A DNA stretch of 64,000 bases from Ureibacillus massiliensis 4400831 = CIP 108448 = CCUG 49529 (GTDB lineage Bacteria > Bacillota > Bacilli > Bacillales_A > Planococcaceae), in NCBI RefSeq assembly GCF_000772965.1, contig NZ_JPVQ01000017.1, forward strand, positions 1 to 64,000. The letters are read 5' to 3'. The translations under genes and the position numbers were made by a program. The first letter of the stretch is position 1; every line of letters starts with the position of its first letter. The notes below the pieces were generated by a model, which ran no database searches, was not told where the DNA came from, and worked only from the letters and a program-made list of their open reading frames with translations. Positions 30,101 to 38,807 of the stretch are shown piece after piece.

Positions 30101-30895
30101 TTAAATACATTTTCTCAAAAGGATGATTCTATATTAGATGATACAAGTCAACAGCCAGTAGATGAAAATATTTTATATGAATTGAAAAAACGTTTTACTG
30201 CTAAATATCCATTTGAGCATTCGACAAAGAAAAAATCTAAAACAAGTGTTACTGAGATTAAACGTATTGAGAATCTACAGCGCGAAGAAGAGCAGGATGA
30301 ATGGATTCCGGAAAGTCATGAGTCGAATCAACAGAAAAATACTACTGTTATTAAAAGGCCTATGTTTTTACAGCAAAAATCTTTATCTAGTACAGAAATG
30401 GGGACAGCTGTTCATACAGTGATGCAGCATGTACCAAAAGAAGGGTTCCAAAGCCTTGAAGAAATCAATCGATTCCTTCTAGGACTAGTAGATAAGCAGC
30501 TTCTTACGGAAGAAGAGCTTCGTGTAATTGAACCTGATAAAATTATCCAGTTTTTTGAATCGCCGATTGGCAGAAGGTTTATTCATGCAAAACAATTACA
30601 TCGTGAGGTACCATTCACTTTATCGAGAACAGATGATGAAGGGGATCCCCAAATTGTCCAAGGGATTATTGACTGTTTATTCCTTGATGAAGAAAATAAG
30701 TGGGTATTGCTTGATTATAAGACGGATAAAATTCTTCCGAAATTTAAAGATGAGCCAGCCTTAATAAAAGAAATGACTAATAGATACGGTGTACAGCTAC
30801 GTATTTACAGTGAGGCAGTTCAAGCGGTGCTCGATGTAGATGTAGATGAAAAAGTGATTTATTTATACAATGCGCAAAAGGAAATTCAACTTTAA
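27158..30895 (+). CDS. addA: Helicase-exonuclease subunit AddA
   Basis: UvrD-type helicase plus nuclease of AddAB. About 1245 aa. Walker A is AAAGSGKTAVL (about residues 33-43), helicase motif II is VDEYQDTN (about 416), and the later motifs include TIHSSKGLEYPVVF and VAMTRAKE. The RecB-family nuclease near the C-terminus carries LLDYKTD. ATG 27158 and GTG 27155 are both possible behind AGAGGAG. It overlaps addB. sbcDC, which follows in B. subtilis, is absent here. Confidence 0.97.
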   Translation: MRAIPSKGPDVTWTDEQWKAIWATGQDTLVSAAAGSGKTAVLINRMIEKVIANENPIDVDELLVVTFTNASAAEMRHRLSEALEKEIAKDPRNQHLRRQLSLVNKAQISTLHSFCLSIVRQYAYLLDIDPGFRIANEGESSLLRDDVLAEVLEEAYDNKDEAKVNAVYRLVDSFTSDRDDQAIETLIDRLYETSRVHPKPSEWLKSLPKQYKLPADATIDQLPYIDHVKNAVKFSLQEAFAYIVDMRELALKPDGPAPYGETAELDFILIQEGIRRVTNGTWQELYDYFASLKWSTLARVKKDSCDPDLQDLAKKKRDHAKKIMTQIKDSFFTRTPARLLEEIRLMAPLIETLVELTENYGKKFRAAKLERGLVDFSDLEHYALQILADVENGELQPSEVAKEFQQKFKEVLVDEYQDTNMLQETILQLVKSGDEATGNLFMVGDVKQSIYRFRLAEPMLFLNKYLTFEDDPKNTGLKIDLNANFRSRKEVLHGTNYVFQQIMGKAVGEIDYDEKAELKPGAPYDDIETPVEFVVLYEEQEEETSSNENETTEVDIVTEEEIAKSQQEARYIISRIKELIESGATVYNAKEKDPAKRMRPIRYSDIVILMRSMTWSADLVEEFKSAGIPLYAESSKGYFEALEVMVMLNVLKIVDNPYQDIPLASALRAPFVGLTENELATIRLAKKNVPFYESVKTFVREERSGLNGNTAEKLHQFLIQLEEWRNMARRGSLSDLIWRIYLDTNYYEMVGAMANGKQRQANLRTLHDRALMYEKSSFRGLFRFLRFIDRMRLRGDDLGVAKSIGEKDDVVRLETIHSSKGLEYPVVFVAGLGRSFNQMDFSNTYLFDQQYGLAVKAIDPDNRIIYTSLPFLAMKEKKILEMKAEEMRILYVAMTRAKERLILVGSVKNWEKTRDEWCEIGHLSEQSMLPEYLRARAKNYLDWIGPAVARHECFASFHNGKYNVISHPSKWMISAIPNETFLNTFSQKDDSILDDTSQQPVDENILYELKKRFTAKYPFEHSTKKKSKTSVTEIKRIENLQREEEQDEWIPESHESNQQKNTTVIKRPMFLQQKSLSSTEMGTAVHTVMQHVPKEGFQSLEEINRFLLGLVDKQLLTEEELRVIEPDKIIQFFESPIGRRFIHAKQLHREVPFTLSRTDDEGDPQIVQGIIDCLFLDEENKWVLLDYKTDKILPKFKDEPALIKEMTNRYGVQLRIYSEAVQAVLDVDVDEKVIYLYNAQKEIQL

Positions 30896-30963
30896 ATATA
30901 AAATTTCACATGTAAGAAACGTGATAAAAACTGCGGCAATTAGATGTAGAAAGGGGCCGAATT

Positions 30964-32124
30964 GTGGGCTTTCAACCAACAACATTAAACGAAAGAATTG
31001 AATCATTAGATATTATAAGAGGCTTCAGTTTGCTTGGGATTTTAATAGTAAATGTTTTTGCATTCTATTTACCGATGCCACATATCGATTTGCAAGCTTG
31101 GTTTGTGGAAGCGAAGGATGTTATATGGTATCAGCTAGTGGAAATTTACGCAACAAGCAGTTTTTATCCATTATTTTCAATGCTATTTGGATATGGACTT
31201 GCGATGCAGTTTTTGAAAGCAGAGCGTACTGAAACGTCATTTTATCCCTTCGTATCAAAACGATTAGTCATATTGCTTATCCTTGGAATGCTACATGCCG
31301 TATTCATTTGGTGGGGAGATATTTTATCTACCTATGCCTTTTGTGGCTTTTTCCTATTAATGTTTATCCGCTTTACTCCTAAAGTTCTTATTACAATAGG
31401 ACTTGCAATATATGGCTTAATGCAATTCATGATTTTATTCATTTACAGTGTGACGGGAATTGTGAATAGAGAAATCGAGGGAATCCCGGTAGATATTGAG
31501 ATGGTTGAACATGCGATTACTTCATATGGTATAGGAAATTGGATGGATGCTTTTTATCAACGATTAATTGATTTAACGGTCCAAATGCAGCCTGCAATGT
31601 GGCTTTTATCATTATTTACAATTTTACCTTATATGATGATTGGTGCTGCATTTGCGAAGTGGCGTCTAATAGAGCGAGCTAAGGGTTTAAAGCCTTTTTG
31701 GATTGTCCTTGCAGTTGTAGGTATAGCAATCGGACTAACGATTAAAAGTGCACCCTTTATGTTTACACATACGTATTTGTTAGATTATTTACAGGTGTAC
31801 GTAGGTGGGCCAGTATTAGCAATCGGCTATATGGCACTAATCGTATGTATTTGCATGGTTCCGTTTATTAAAAAGATTCTTCACCCAATTGGGCTAGCTG
31901 GTAGAATGTCCTTAACCATTTATCTTATGCAATCAATTATCTGCTCTGTATTATTTTATAATTATGGCTTTGGTTTATATGGTCAAATAAATGTACAAAT
32001 GGGCGTATTAATTGCCATTGTAATTTTTATTGTCCAAATCATGTTTGCAATCCTATGGTTTAGTAAATTTAAGCAAGGACCCCTTGAAGTAGCAATGAAA
32101 AAAATAATTTATCGCAAAATTTAG
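30964..32124 (+). CDS. DUF418 family membrane protein
   Basis: 386 aa from GTG 30964 behind AAAGGGG. About nine to ten membrane spans. The N-terminal RIESLDIIRGFSLLGIL and the SMLFGYGLA motif, plus a C-terminal block with GLAGRMSLTIYLMQSI, are characteristic of the YeiB/DUF418 family, distantly related to membrane acyltransferases. Substrate and role are unknown. It stands alone between addA and yisK. Confidence 0.88.
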   Translation: MGFQPTTLNERIESLDIIRGFSLLGILIVNVFAFYLPMPHIDLQAWFVEAKDVIWYQLVEIYATSSFYPLFSMLFGYGLAMQFLKAERTETSFYPFVSKRLVILLILGMLHAVFIWWGDILSTYAFCGFFLLMFIRFTPKVLITIGLAIYGLMQFMILFIYSVTGIVNREIEGIPVDIEMVEHAITSYGIGNWMDAFYQRLIDLTVQMQPAMWLLSLFTILPYMMIGAAFAKWRLIERAKGLKPFWIVLAVVGIAIGLTIKSAPFMFTHTYLLDYLQVYVGGPVLAIGYMALIVCICMVPFIKKILHPIGLAGRMSLTIYLMQSIICSVLFYNYGFGLYGQINVQMGVLIAIVIFIVQIMFAILWFSKFKQGPLEVAMKKIIYRKI

Positions 32125-32169
32125 TGAAAAGTAAGCAAATTGAAAAAATTTGATGTATGATGTTATCAA

Positions 32170-32208
32170 ATCATAAAATTTCATGTGATGTACAAAAGAT
32201 TTTATGAT
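32170..32208. other. Inverted repeat upstream of yisK
   Basis: ATCATAAAAT and ATTTTATGAT are perfect 10-bp arms 19 nt apart. No T-run follows. It may be a weak transcript end for the DUF418 gene or an operator; it is low-complexity, so chance is possible. Confidence 0.3.
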
Positions 32209-32305
32209 GTAATAGCATGATAGTAGATAAGGTTATATTTTGAGATATTCATAATTTAACAGGCTACTATTAATTGACGAATAAACATAAGGAGCGCTTT
32301 TTACG

Positions 32306-33208
32306 ATGAAGATTTTGTCTTTTAAATTGAATGGTGAAGTGAAGTTTGGACCGAAAGTCAAAAAAGAAGAAGCTGTCTGGGACGTAGTTGCTATTCAGCG
32401 AGATTTAAATGTTTTACCAACTTTTTCTACAAATATTATCGATGGAATTGCTCTTGGTTTCGACTTTGTTGAACAAATTAGAAAACTTGTTGAAGCAGCA
32501 GAACAATCTACTTCGACTGAACAATATAAACTATCATTTTCTGAGATAGAATGGTTATCTCCTGTTCCAAGAACACCTAAAAATATTATTTGTATCGGAA
32601 AAAATTATGATGAACATGCAAAGGAAATGGGTGCAGAAGCAGCTCCAAAGAACTTATTAGTGTTCACAAAGGCAGCAACTTCGATTGCAGCAGATGAACA
32701 GGTATTGCCAATCCATGCAACAAAAACAGATTCTTTGGATTACGAAGGAGAGCTTGCTGTTGTTATTGGAAAATTAGGAAGAGATATTCCTAAAAACCAA
32801 GCCTATGATTATATCTTTGGGTATACAATTGCAAATGATATTACAGCACGTGATTTACAACAACGTCATGTTCAATTCTTTTTAGGTAAAACATTAGATG
32901 GTACTTGTCCAATGGGTCCTTATTTAGTTACAAAAGATGAAATACCAGATCCACAAAAATTAACAATCGTAACTAAAGTGAATGGGGAGATTCGTCAAAA
33001 TGGCTCAACAAAAGATATGATGTTCCCAGTTGATGAATTAATCTCGACCTTATCGAAATATGTCACATTGGAGCCTGGTGATGTGATTTTAACAGGTACA
33101 CCTGAAGGAGTCGGAAAAGGCATGAAGCCACCAACTTTCTTAAAAGCTGGCGATGAAGTGAAAATTTCCATCGAAGGAATTGGTACATTATCTAATCGCT
33201 TTGAATAA
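32306..33208 (+). CDS. yisK: Fumarylacetoacetate hydrolase family protein YisK
   Basis: 300 aa, closely matching my recollection of B. subtilis YisK (301 aa): NIICIGKNYDEHAKEMG, LDYEGELAVVIG, NDITARDLQ and LTGTPEGVGKG. The metal-binding acidic residues of the FAH fold (E and D in the YEGELAVV and NDITARD regions) are present. B. subtilis YisK has oxaloacetate decarboxylase activity and associates with Mbl in the lateral wall. Downstream yisL keeps the B. subtilis adjacency. The N-terminal 90 residues form the small YisK-type domain. Confidence 0.85.
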   Translation: MKILSFKLNGEVKFGPKVKKEEAVWDVVAIQRDLNVLPTFSTNIIDGIALGFDFVEQIRKLVEAAEQSTSTEQYKLSFSEIEWLSPVPRTPKNIICIGKNYDEHAKEMGAEAAPKNLLVFTKAATSIAADEQVLPIHATKTDSLDYEGELAVVIGKLGRDIPKNQAYDYIFGYTIANDITARDLQQRHVQFFLGKTLDGTCPMGPYLVTKDEIPDPQKLTIVTKVNGEIRQNGSTKDMMFPVDELISTLSKYVTLEPGDVILTGTPEGVGKGMKPPTFLKAGDEVKISIEGIGTLSNRFE

Positions 33209-33307
33209 TTCATATTTTAGACACTATTAAAGAAACTATAATGTTTGAAGCCACACCTTCTATCATGGTAGGATATGTATTGAAATGATAAAAAAGGTGG
33301 GGAAATA

Positions 33308-33664
33308 ATGGGTTTTTTAACTGACTCAACACATTTACACATTACAACATGGGTAATCGGTTTAATACTATTTTTCATAGCAGCTACAGGTATCTCTAAA
33401 TCTAAAGGGATCCACATGGTATTAAGATTATTTTATATTTTAATTTTAATAAGCGGTGGCGCATTGTTCTTCAAATGGCGAGTAAACTTTGAGTATGATA
33501 TTAAATTTTTATTAGGTATTCTGTTAATAGCGATGATGGAAATGATTTTAGTCCGTCAAGCGAAAAACAAATCTACTAATGTATTCTGGGTATTATTCTT
33601 TATCTTCCTATTTGCAACACTATTCTATGGATTAAAACTTCAAATGGGATTCGATTTATTCTAA
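33308..33664 (+). CDS. yisL: YisL family (UPF0344) membrane protein
   Basis: 118 aa, the same length as B. subtilis YisL, with four membrane spans. Shared features are THLHITTWV near the start, VLRLFYILILISGG, ILLIAMMEM and a terminal GFDLF. Start ATG 33308 after AAGGTGGGG. Function unknown. A terminator follows. Confidence 0.9.
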   Translation: MGFLTDSTHLHITTWVIGLILFFIAATGISKSKGIHMVLRLFYILILISGGALFFKWRVNFEYDIKFLLGILLIAMMEMILVRQAKNKSTNVFWVLFFIFLFATLFYGLKLQMGFDLF

Positions 33665-33669
33665 ACATG

Positions 33670-33698
33670 ACGCAAAGCTTTATGCTTTGCGTTTTTAT
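33670..33698 (+). terminator. Terminator after yisL
   Basis: Perfect stem ACGCAAAGC/GCTTTGCGT with a 5-nt loop, then TTTTTATTTT. Confidence 0.9.
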
Positions 33699-33894
33699 TT
33701 TGCTTATTTCCTTATATATTCCAATTATTAGATTAAATTTAAATAAGTAGAGGAAAGCTATAAATAATTTGAAATAATTGTCACTTTTTTGTCGCAATTT
33801 ATCATTGCATTTAACTCATTTCATCTGAAAAGATAGCGCTTTATCTTATTTGTTTGATAAAATGACGATGGGTTGTTTTAAAGGAGAGATAAAA

Positions 33895-35364
33895 TTGAAA
33901 TTTAATAAATGGATTAGCGTATTAGCAACAACTGTACTTGCAACATCCTTAACGATAACGCCTGTTGCAAAAGCTGAAAATACGAAAACAATAGCAGACG
34001 AAAGTATATATGATCTATTAGTTGACCGTTATTTTAATGGAACAGATAAAAATGATTTAAATGTAAATGCACAAGACCCAAGTCAATTTGCTGGTGGAGA
34101 TTTTAATGGTATTTTACAAAAACTATCTTTAATTAAAGATATGGGATTTACGATTGTTTCATTAGGTCCAGTATTTGCAACGGAAAAATATGATGGAACT
34201 CTTACAACAAGCTATTCTGAATTTGAACCTCATTTTGGTACAGCAGAGGAATTCACAAATTTAGTAACCACTTTAAAGCAAAAGAATATGCGTGTGATGA
34301 TTGATTTCCCGTTAACTAACGTCAGTGAAAATCATGAATGGACACAAGATCCAGAAAAAGTAGATTGGATTGTTGGGACATCTAATGGTTTAGTGCGTTG
34401 GGACTTGAAAAATCAAGAGGTTCAGCAAGCACTTATTAATGCTATTGTGGAATTTGTAAGTACATATCATGTAGGTGGTGTTCGTTTAACGAACCTTGAT
34501 ATTGCAGATGCACAATTTTTAAATGACATGATTTCAGCAATTAAAGAAGTTGATGAATCAATCTACATCATTTCAGATGAAGAAAGTGATGCAAATTTCG
34601 ATGCAACTTATTTTAATGATACGAATGAAATTTTCCGTTCCATATATATAAATGTAGATCAAGATTCTTCTGAGCAGTTGAAATACATTGAACCATTTGT
34701 AAATGGTGAAACGAAGCCTACTCAAATTATGTTTGATAATATCAATACAGATCGCTTTATCATGGATGTAGAAGCATATCCACCTACTCGTTTAAAGATG
34801 GCGATTGCTTCCATGTTATTGCTACCAGGTCTTCCAGTTATGCAATATGGTACCGAAATTGCAATGAATGGTGCAGTTGGACCTGAATCACATCAATTAT
34901 ATAATTTCAGAACTGATGAAGAACTAGTGGACTTTATCGAAAATATTCAAATGTTAAAGAATAGTTCGGATACACTTCGTGGTGGAGAGTTTAAATTGCT
35001 AAAAAATGAAAATGGACTTTTAGCATTTATGCGCTCATCTGAAGACGAAAAATGGATTGTCGTAATAAATAATACAAGTAAAACGAAAAGAATCGACATT
35101 CCAAAGGATTTAGTTGGGGAAGGTAAAGAGATTCAAGCGATGTTAGATAGTGAAGTTGTGCGAGTGAACAATGAAAATGTTTACCCACTTGCGTTAGATC
35201 GAGAAGTTGTAGAGATTTACCAAGTGGTCGATGAGAGAGGCATTAATATTCCATATCTAATTGCATTAGGATTTGTTTATCTCATATTTATCTCATTTAT
35301 CGTTGCATTAATGAGAAGATCAAAACGAAATCGAAAAAATGAAACTACTGAAAATACAAACTAA
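33895..35364 (+). CDS. Membrane-anchored GH13 alpha-amylase-like pseudoenzyme
   Basis: 489 aa from TTG 33895 behind AAAGGAGAG. Signal peptide (about 1-27, ending VAKA), GH13 barrel (DESIYDLLVDRYFNG onward), a beta domain (about 375-445), and one C-terminal membrane helix (about 452-474) with a basic tail. The overall fold matches the TM-anchored Bacillaceae alpha-amylases, but the catalytic regions are altered. The region II nucleophile Asp is Thr (VRLTNLD, about T199). The region III acid/base Glu aligns with Asp (IISDEES, about D228). In region IV, NHD reads NIN (about N284), and region I NH reads TN (about 141-142). Hydrolysis is therefore unlikely; a binding or structural role is inferred. 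Alignment was by eye. Confidence 0.85.
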   Translation: MKFNKWISVLATTVLATSLTITPVAKAENTKTIADESIYDLLVDRYFNGTDKNDLNVNAQDPSQFAGGDFNGILQKLSLIKDMGFTIVSLGPVFATEKYDGTLTTSYSEFEPHFGTAEEFTNLVTTLKQKNMRVMIDFPLTNVSENHEWTQDPEKVDWIVGTSNGLVRWDLKNQEVQQALINAIVEFVSTYHVGGVRLTNLDIADAQFLNDMISAIKEVDESIYIISDEESDANFDATYFNDTNEIFRSIYINVDQDSSEQLKYIEPFVNGETKPTQIMFDNINTDRFIMDVEAYPPTRLKMAIASMLLLPGLPVMQYGTEIAMNGAVGPESHQLYNFRTDEELVDFIENIQMLKNSSDTLRGGEFKLLKNENGLLAFMRSSEDEKWIVVINNTSKTKRIDIPKDLVGEGKEIQAMLDSEVVRVNNENVYPLALDREVVEIYQVVDERGINIPYLIALGFVYLIFISFIVALMRRSKRNRKNETTENTN

Positions 35365-35373
35365 TATAGAAAC

Positions 35374-35411
35374 GAGGCAAAATCTCATAATTGGGATTTT
35401 GTCTTTTTTAT
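35374..35411 (+). terminator. Terminator after the pseudo-amylase gene
   Basis: GAGGCAAAATCTCA pairs with TGGGATTTTGTCTT (wobbles) around a short loop, then TTTTTTATTTTTT. Confidence 0.85.
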
Positions 35412-35602
35412 TTTTTAATATTTGCTAATCAGTTCTATTACTAGTGCAAGGCAATATTCTACTTAGTTAATTAATAATTAGCAAATTTTCATCATATAAT
35501 GATTGGAATTGTTAACTAAATCGACAAAAGGCGCCAGGACATAAATCACTGAAGAGTCCAATACTACCACTTTAGCTAAACCTAGGTATAAGGAGGAGCT
35601 AG

Positions 35603-36592
35603 TTGAAAACGGGTAATGAGCTTTTAAGGATAAAAGATTTACATACTGGTTTTCGAATTCAAGATACTTATTATGATGCAGTTGATCATGTATCTTTAAC
35701 TCTTCGGAAAAATGAAGTGCTTGCAATCGTTGGAGAATCTGGTTGCGGGAAAAGCACCTTAGCTAGTTCTATTATTGGACTGCATGATCATGAAAAAGTA
35801 CGAATACAAGGTGAAATCCTATATAACGATAAAAATATAGCTACTATGTCAGAGGATGAGTTAAATAAAATACGCGGTGTAGAAATTAGTATGATTTTTC
35901 AGGATCCTTTGTCAGCATTAAATCCATTGATGCGTATCGGTGACCAAATCGAAGAGGGGTTAACGTATCATACTAACTTAACGAAGTCTGAAGGAAAGAA
36001 ATATGTACTTGAATTATTACATCAAGTTGGAATAACCGATTCAAAAAGAGTTGCAAAACAATTTCCTCATCAGCTTTCAGGTGGCATGAGACAAAGAGTA
36101 ATGATAGCCATTGCGATTGCTTGTAAACCTCAAATAATTATAGCGGACGAACCAACAACTGCATTGGACGTGACGATTCAATCACAAATTTTAGATTTAC
36201 TATTAAGTTTAAAAAACGAAACGAACTCAGGAATATTACTTATTACTCATGACTTAGGGGTAGTGGCTGAGGTAGCTGATCGAGTTGCAGTCATGTATGC
36301 AGGTGAAATTATTGAGGAAGCACCTGTAGAAAAATTGTTTAAAAATCCAAAACATCCATATACACGTTCATTATTTCATTCAGTTCCACAAATGAATAGT
36401 CATAATGGCAGGTTAAATGTAATTCAAGGGATTGTTCCATCATTGATTCATCTTCCGAGAAATGGATGTCGCTTTGCATCAAGAATTCCTTGGATACCAG
36501 AAGAAGCTCATGAAGAAAATCCAGTACTACATGAGATTTCACCAGGACATTTTGTTCGATGTACTTGTTGGAAGCATTTTTATCTTAGTTAA
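35603..36592 (+). CDS. Oligopeptide ABC transporter ATPase, OppD/AppD type
   Basis: 329 aa from TTG 35603 behind AAGGAGGAG. Walker A is GESGCGKST (about residues 47-55), the Q-loop MIFQDPLSALNP, the signature LSGGMRQR, Walker B IIADEPTTALD, and the C-terminal OppD/F extension (HPYTRSL with a later cysteine-rich FVRCTCW). It energises peptide uptake with its OppF-type partner. That partner lies 1.27 kb downstream because a 52-bp tandem array fills the gap. Gene order D-F-B-C-A most resembles the app/dpp class (inference). Confidence 0.92.
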   Translation: MKTGNELLRIKDLHTGFRIQDTYYDAVDHVSLTLRKNEVLAIVGESGCGKSTLASSIIGLHDHEKVRIQGEILYNDKNIATMSEDELNKIRGVEISMIFQDPLSALNPLMRIGDQIEEGLTYHTNLTKSEGKKYVLELLHQVGITDSKRVAKQFPHQLSGGMRQRVMIAIAIACKPQIIIADEPTTALDVTIQSQILDLLLSLKNETNSGILLITHDLGVVAEVADRVAVMYAGEIIEEAPVEKLFKNPKHPYTRSLFHSVPQMNSHNGRLNVIQGIVPSLIHLPRNGCRFASRIPWIPEEAHEENPVLHEISPGHFVRCTCWKHFYLS

Positions 36593-36654
36593 ATAAATGT
36601 AAACTGATGAGGTGTTTTAAATATTTAAATGCTTATAGGGGTGATGATATTACC

Positions 36655-37715
36655 TCTCGGGGACAAAATTCTTATTGCGAAGGTAGGGAATGTCTTACGA
36701 ACTAGCTACTCAAGGACAAAATAATGCTTGCAAGTGTGTGAAATGTCTTCGAGAACGCCTCTCGAGGACAAAATACTGCTTGTGTGCGTGTGAAATGTCT
36801 TCGAGAACTTCTTTCGAGGACAAAACTCTGCGTTGGAGCGTGTGAAATGTCTTCGAGAGCGCCTCTCGCGGACAAAATGCTGCTTATGGGCATGTGAAAT
36901 GTCTTCGAGAACGCCTCTCGAGGACAAAATGCTGCTTATGAGCGTGTGAAATGTCTTCGAGAACACCTCTCGAGGACAAAATGCTGCTTATGAGTGTGTG
37001 AAATGTCTTCGAGAACGCCTCTCGCGGACAAAATGCTGCTTATGAGTGTGTGAAATGTCTTCGAGAACGCCTCTCGAGGACAAAATGCTGCTTGTTTGCG
37101 TGTGAAATGTCTTCGAGAACACCTCTCGAGGACAAAATACTGCTTATGAGTGTATGAAATGTCTTCGAGAACGCCTCTCGAGGACAAAATAATGCTTGCA
37201 AGTGTGTGAAATGTCTTCGAGAACGCTACTCGCGGACAAAATGCTGCTTGTGTGCGTGTGAAATGTCTTCGAGAACGCCTCTCGAGGACAAAATAATGCT
37301 TGCGAGTGTGTGAAATGTCTTCGAGAATGCCTCTCGAGGACAAAATGCTGCTTATGAGCGTGTGAAATGTCTTCGAGAACGCCTCTCGCGGACAAAATGC
37401 TGCTTATGAGTGTGTGAAATGTCTTCGAGAACGCCTCTCGCGGACAAAATGCTGCTTATGAGTGTGTGAAATGTCTTCGAGAACGCCTCTCGCGGACAAA
37501 ATGCTGCTTATGAGTGTGTGAAATGTCTTCGAGAACGCCTCTCGCGGACAAAATGCTGCTTATGAGTGTGTGAAATGTCTTCGAGAACGCCTCTCGCGGA
37601 CAAAATGCTGCTTATGAGTGTGTGAAATGTCTTCGAGAACGCCTCTCGCGGACAAAATGCTGCTTATGAGCGTGTGAAATGTCTTCGAGAGCGCCTCTCG
37701 CGGACAAAATGCTGA
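36655..37715. repeat. 52-bp tandem array, about 20 units, inside an ABC transporter operon
   Basis: GACAAAA cores occur at 36662, 36715 and then every 52 bp without exception to 37703. The unit contains GGACAAAATGCTGC, a TGTGTGAAATG segment, and an inverted repeat TGTCTTCGAGA-ACGCC-TCTCGAGGACA that would form a stem in RNA (one G-U pair). Early units are diverged, while five consecutive units from 37391 are identical, suggesting recent expansion. There are no unique spacers and no credible ORF. It shares the GGACAAAA core with the array at 3577-3940 (opposite strand). Confidence 0.95.
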
Positions 37716-37863
37716 CGTGAAGAATAGGAATTGTCATAAAAAAACAAGCATATGGAACATCAAATCCCTTAATGTTCCCGAATAAAGAGTCAAGGAAAAG
37801 GGAACATACATCAACAAACTTAAAAAAATTTAACGTTTTTGTTAGATTGGAGGATTGAACAGC

Positions 37864-38793
37864 ATGTTTATGAAGATTGAACGATTAAAAGTTTACTATC
37901 CTATTCGAGGTGGGTTTTTTAATAGAGTAATTGATCATATATATGCTGTTGATGGAATAAGTATGGAATTTGAGAGAGGAAAAACCTATGGGCTTGTGGG
38001 AGAATCTGGATGCGGAAAATCTACGACTGGTAAAGCAATCATGGGATTGGAAAAAGTAACTTCTGGGAAAATCTACTATGAAGGTGAAGATGTCACAAAC
38101 AAGCGTCGTGATAGAAAGTCTTCCTATTGTAAGGATGTTCAAATGATATTTCAAGACTCTCAATCAAGCTTAAATCCAAAAAAGAGAGTTTATGAGATTT
38201 TGGCTGAACCAATACGAAATTTTTTAAAGCTAACTCCAACAGAAGAGAGACGAAAAATTTACGAGCTCCTTACTATTGTCGGCATGCCAGAAGACTCTCA
38301 ATTTAAATATCCACATGAATTTTCAGGAGGGCAAAAACAGCGTCTCGGCATTGCAAGAGCCATTGCGACGAATCCTAAAATAATCATTGCTGATGAGCCG
38401 GTTTCTGCTCTTGATCTATCTGTTCAAGCACAAGTACTGAACTTTATGAAGGATATTCAGAACGAGTATGGTTTAAGCTATATTTTTATTTCTCATGATT
38501 TAGGTGTTGTCAAACATATGTGTGATTACATTGCCATAATGTACAAAGGTCGTTTTGTAGAAACAGGTACAAAAAAGGATATTTATAACAATCCTCAACA
38601 TATCTATACAAAAAGGTTACTCTCTGCAATTCCAGAAGCTTCACCAGTTGGAAGAGAAAAAAGAAAACGTGAAAGAATTGTACTAGAACATACCTATCAA
38701 AAAATACGTAATCAAAGTTTTGATGAGAAAGGACGCGTCTTTGATTTAGTTCCAATCACCAAAACCCATTTTGTAGCAGCATCTCCCTATTAA
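37864..38793 (+). CDS. Oligopeptide ABC transporter ATPase, OppF/AppF type
   Basis: 309 aa from ATG 37864, 10 nt after TTGGAGG; an in-frame TTG at 37855 is too close to it. Walker A is GESGCGKSTTG, the Q-loop MIFQDSQSSLNP, the signature FSGGQKQR, Walker B IIADEPVSALD, and an OppF-type C-terminus (HIYTKRLL, AIPEASP). It pairs with the OppD-type ATPase. The region immediately upstream is the tandem array, so it may be made from a read-through or a separate transcript. Confidence 0.92.
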   Translation: MFMKIERLKVYYPIRGGFFNRVIDHIYAVDGISMEFERGKTYGLVGESGCGKSTTGKAIMGLEKVTSGKIYYEGEDVTNKRRDRKSSYCKDVQMIFQDSQSSLNPKKRVYEILAEPIRNFLKLTPTEERRKIYELLTIVGMPEDSQFKYPHEFSGGQKQRLGIARAIATNPKIIIADEPVSALDLSVQAQVLNFMKDIQNEYGLSYIFISHDLGVVKHMCDYIAIMYKGRFVETGTKKDIYNNPQHIYTKRLLSAIPEASPVGREKRKRERIVLEHTYQKIRNQSFDEKGRVFDLVPITKTHFVAASPY

Positions 38794-38807
38794 GGAGGTC
38801 ATCTAAT

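Noticed and set aside
35478-35600. CodY box upstream of the peptide transporter operon
   Set aside because: Only one half (AATTTTC) matches; the other half is absent.
35478-35726. 82-codon minus-strand frame overlapping the OppD-type start
   Set aside because: Largely antisense to conserved ATPase sequence and no start signal.
36702-37395. Minus-strand ORFs across the 52-bp array
   Set aside because: They arise because 52 is 1 mod 3 and the unit lacks stops in several frames. No start signals are seen.
36655-37715. Possible CRISPR array
   Set aside because: Units are contiguous 52-bp copies without unique spacers, and no cas genes are nearby.
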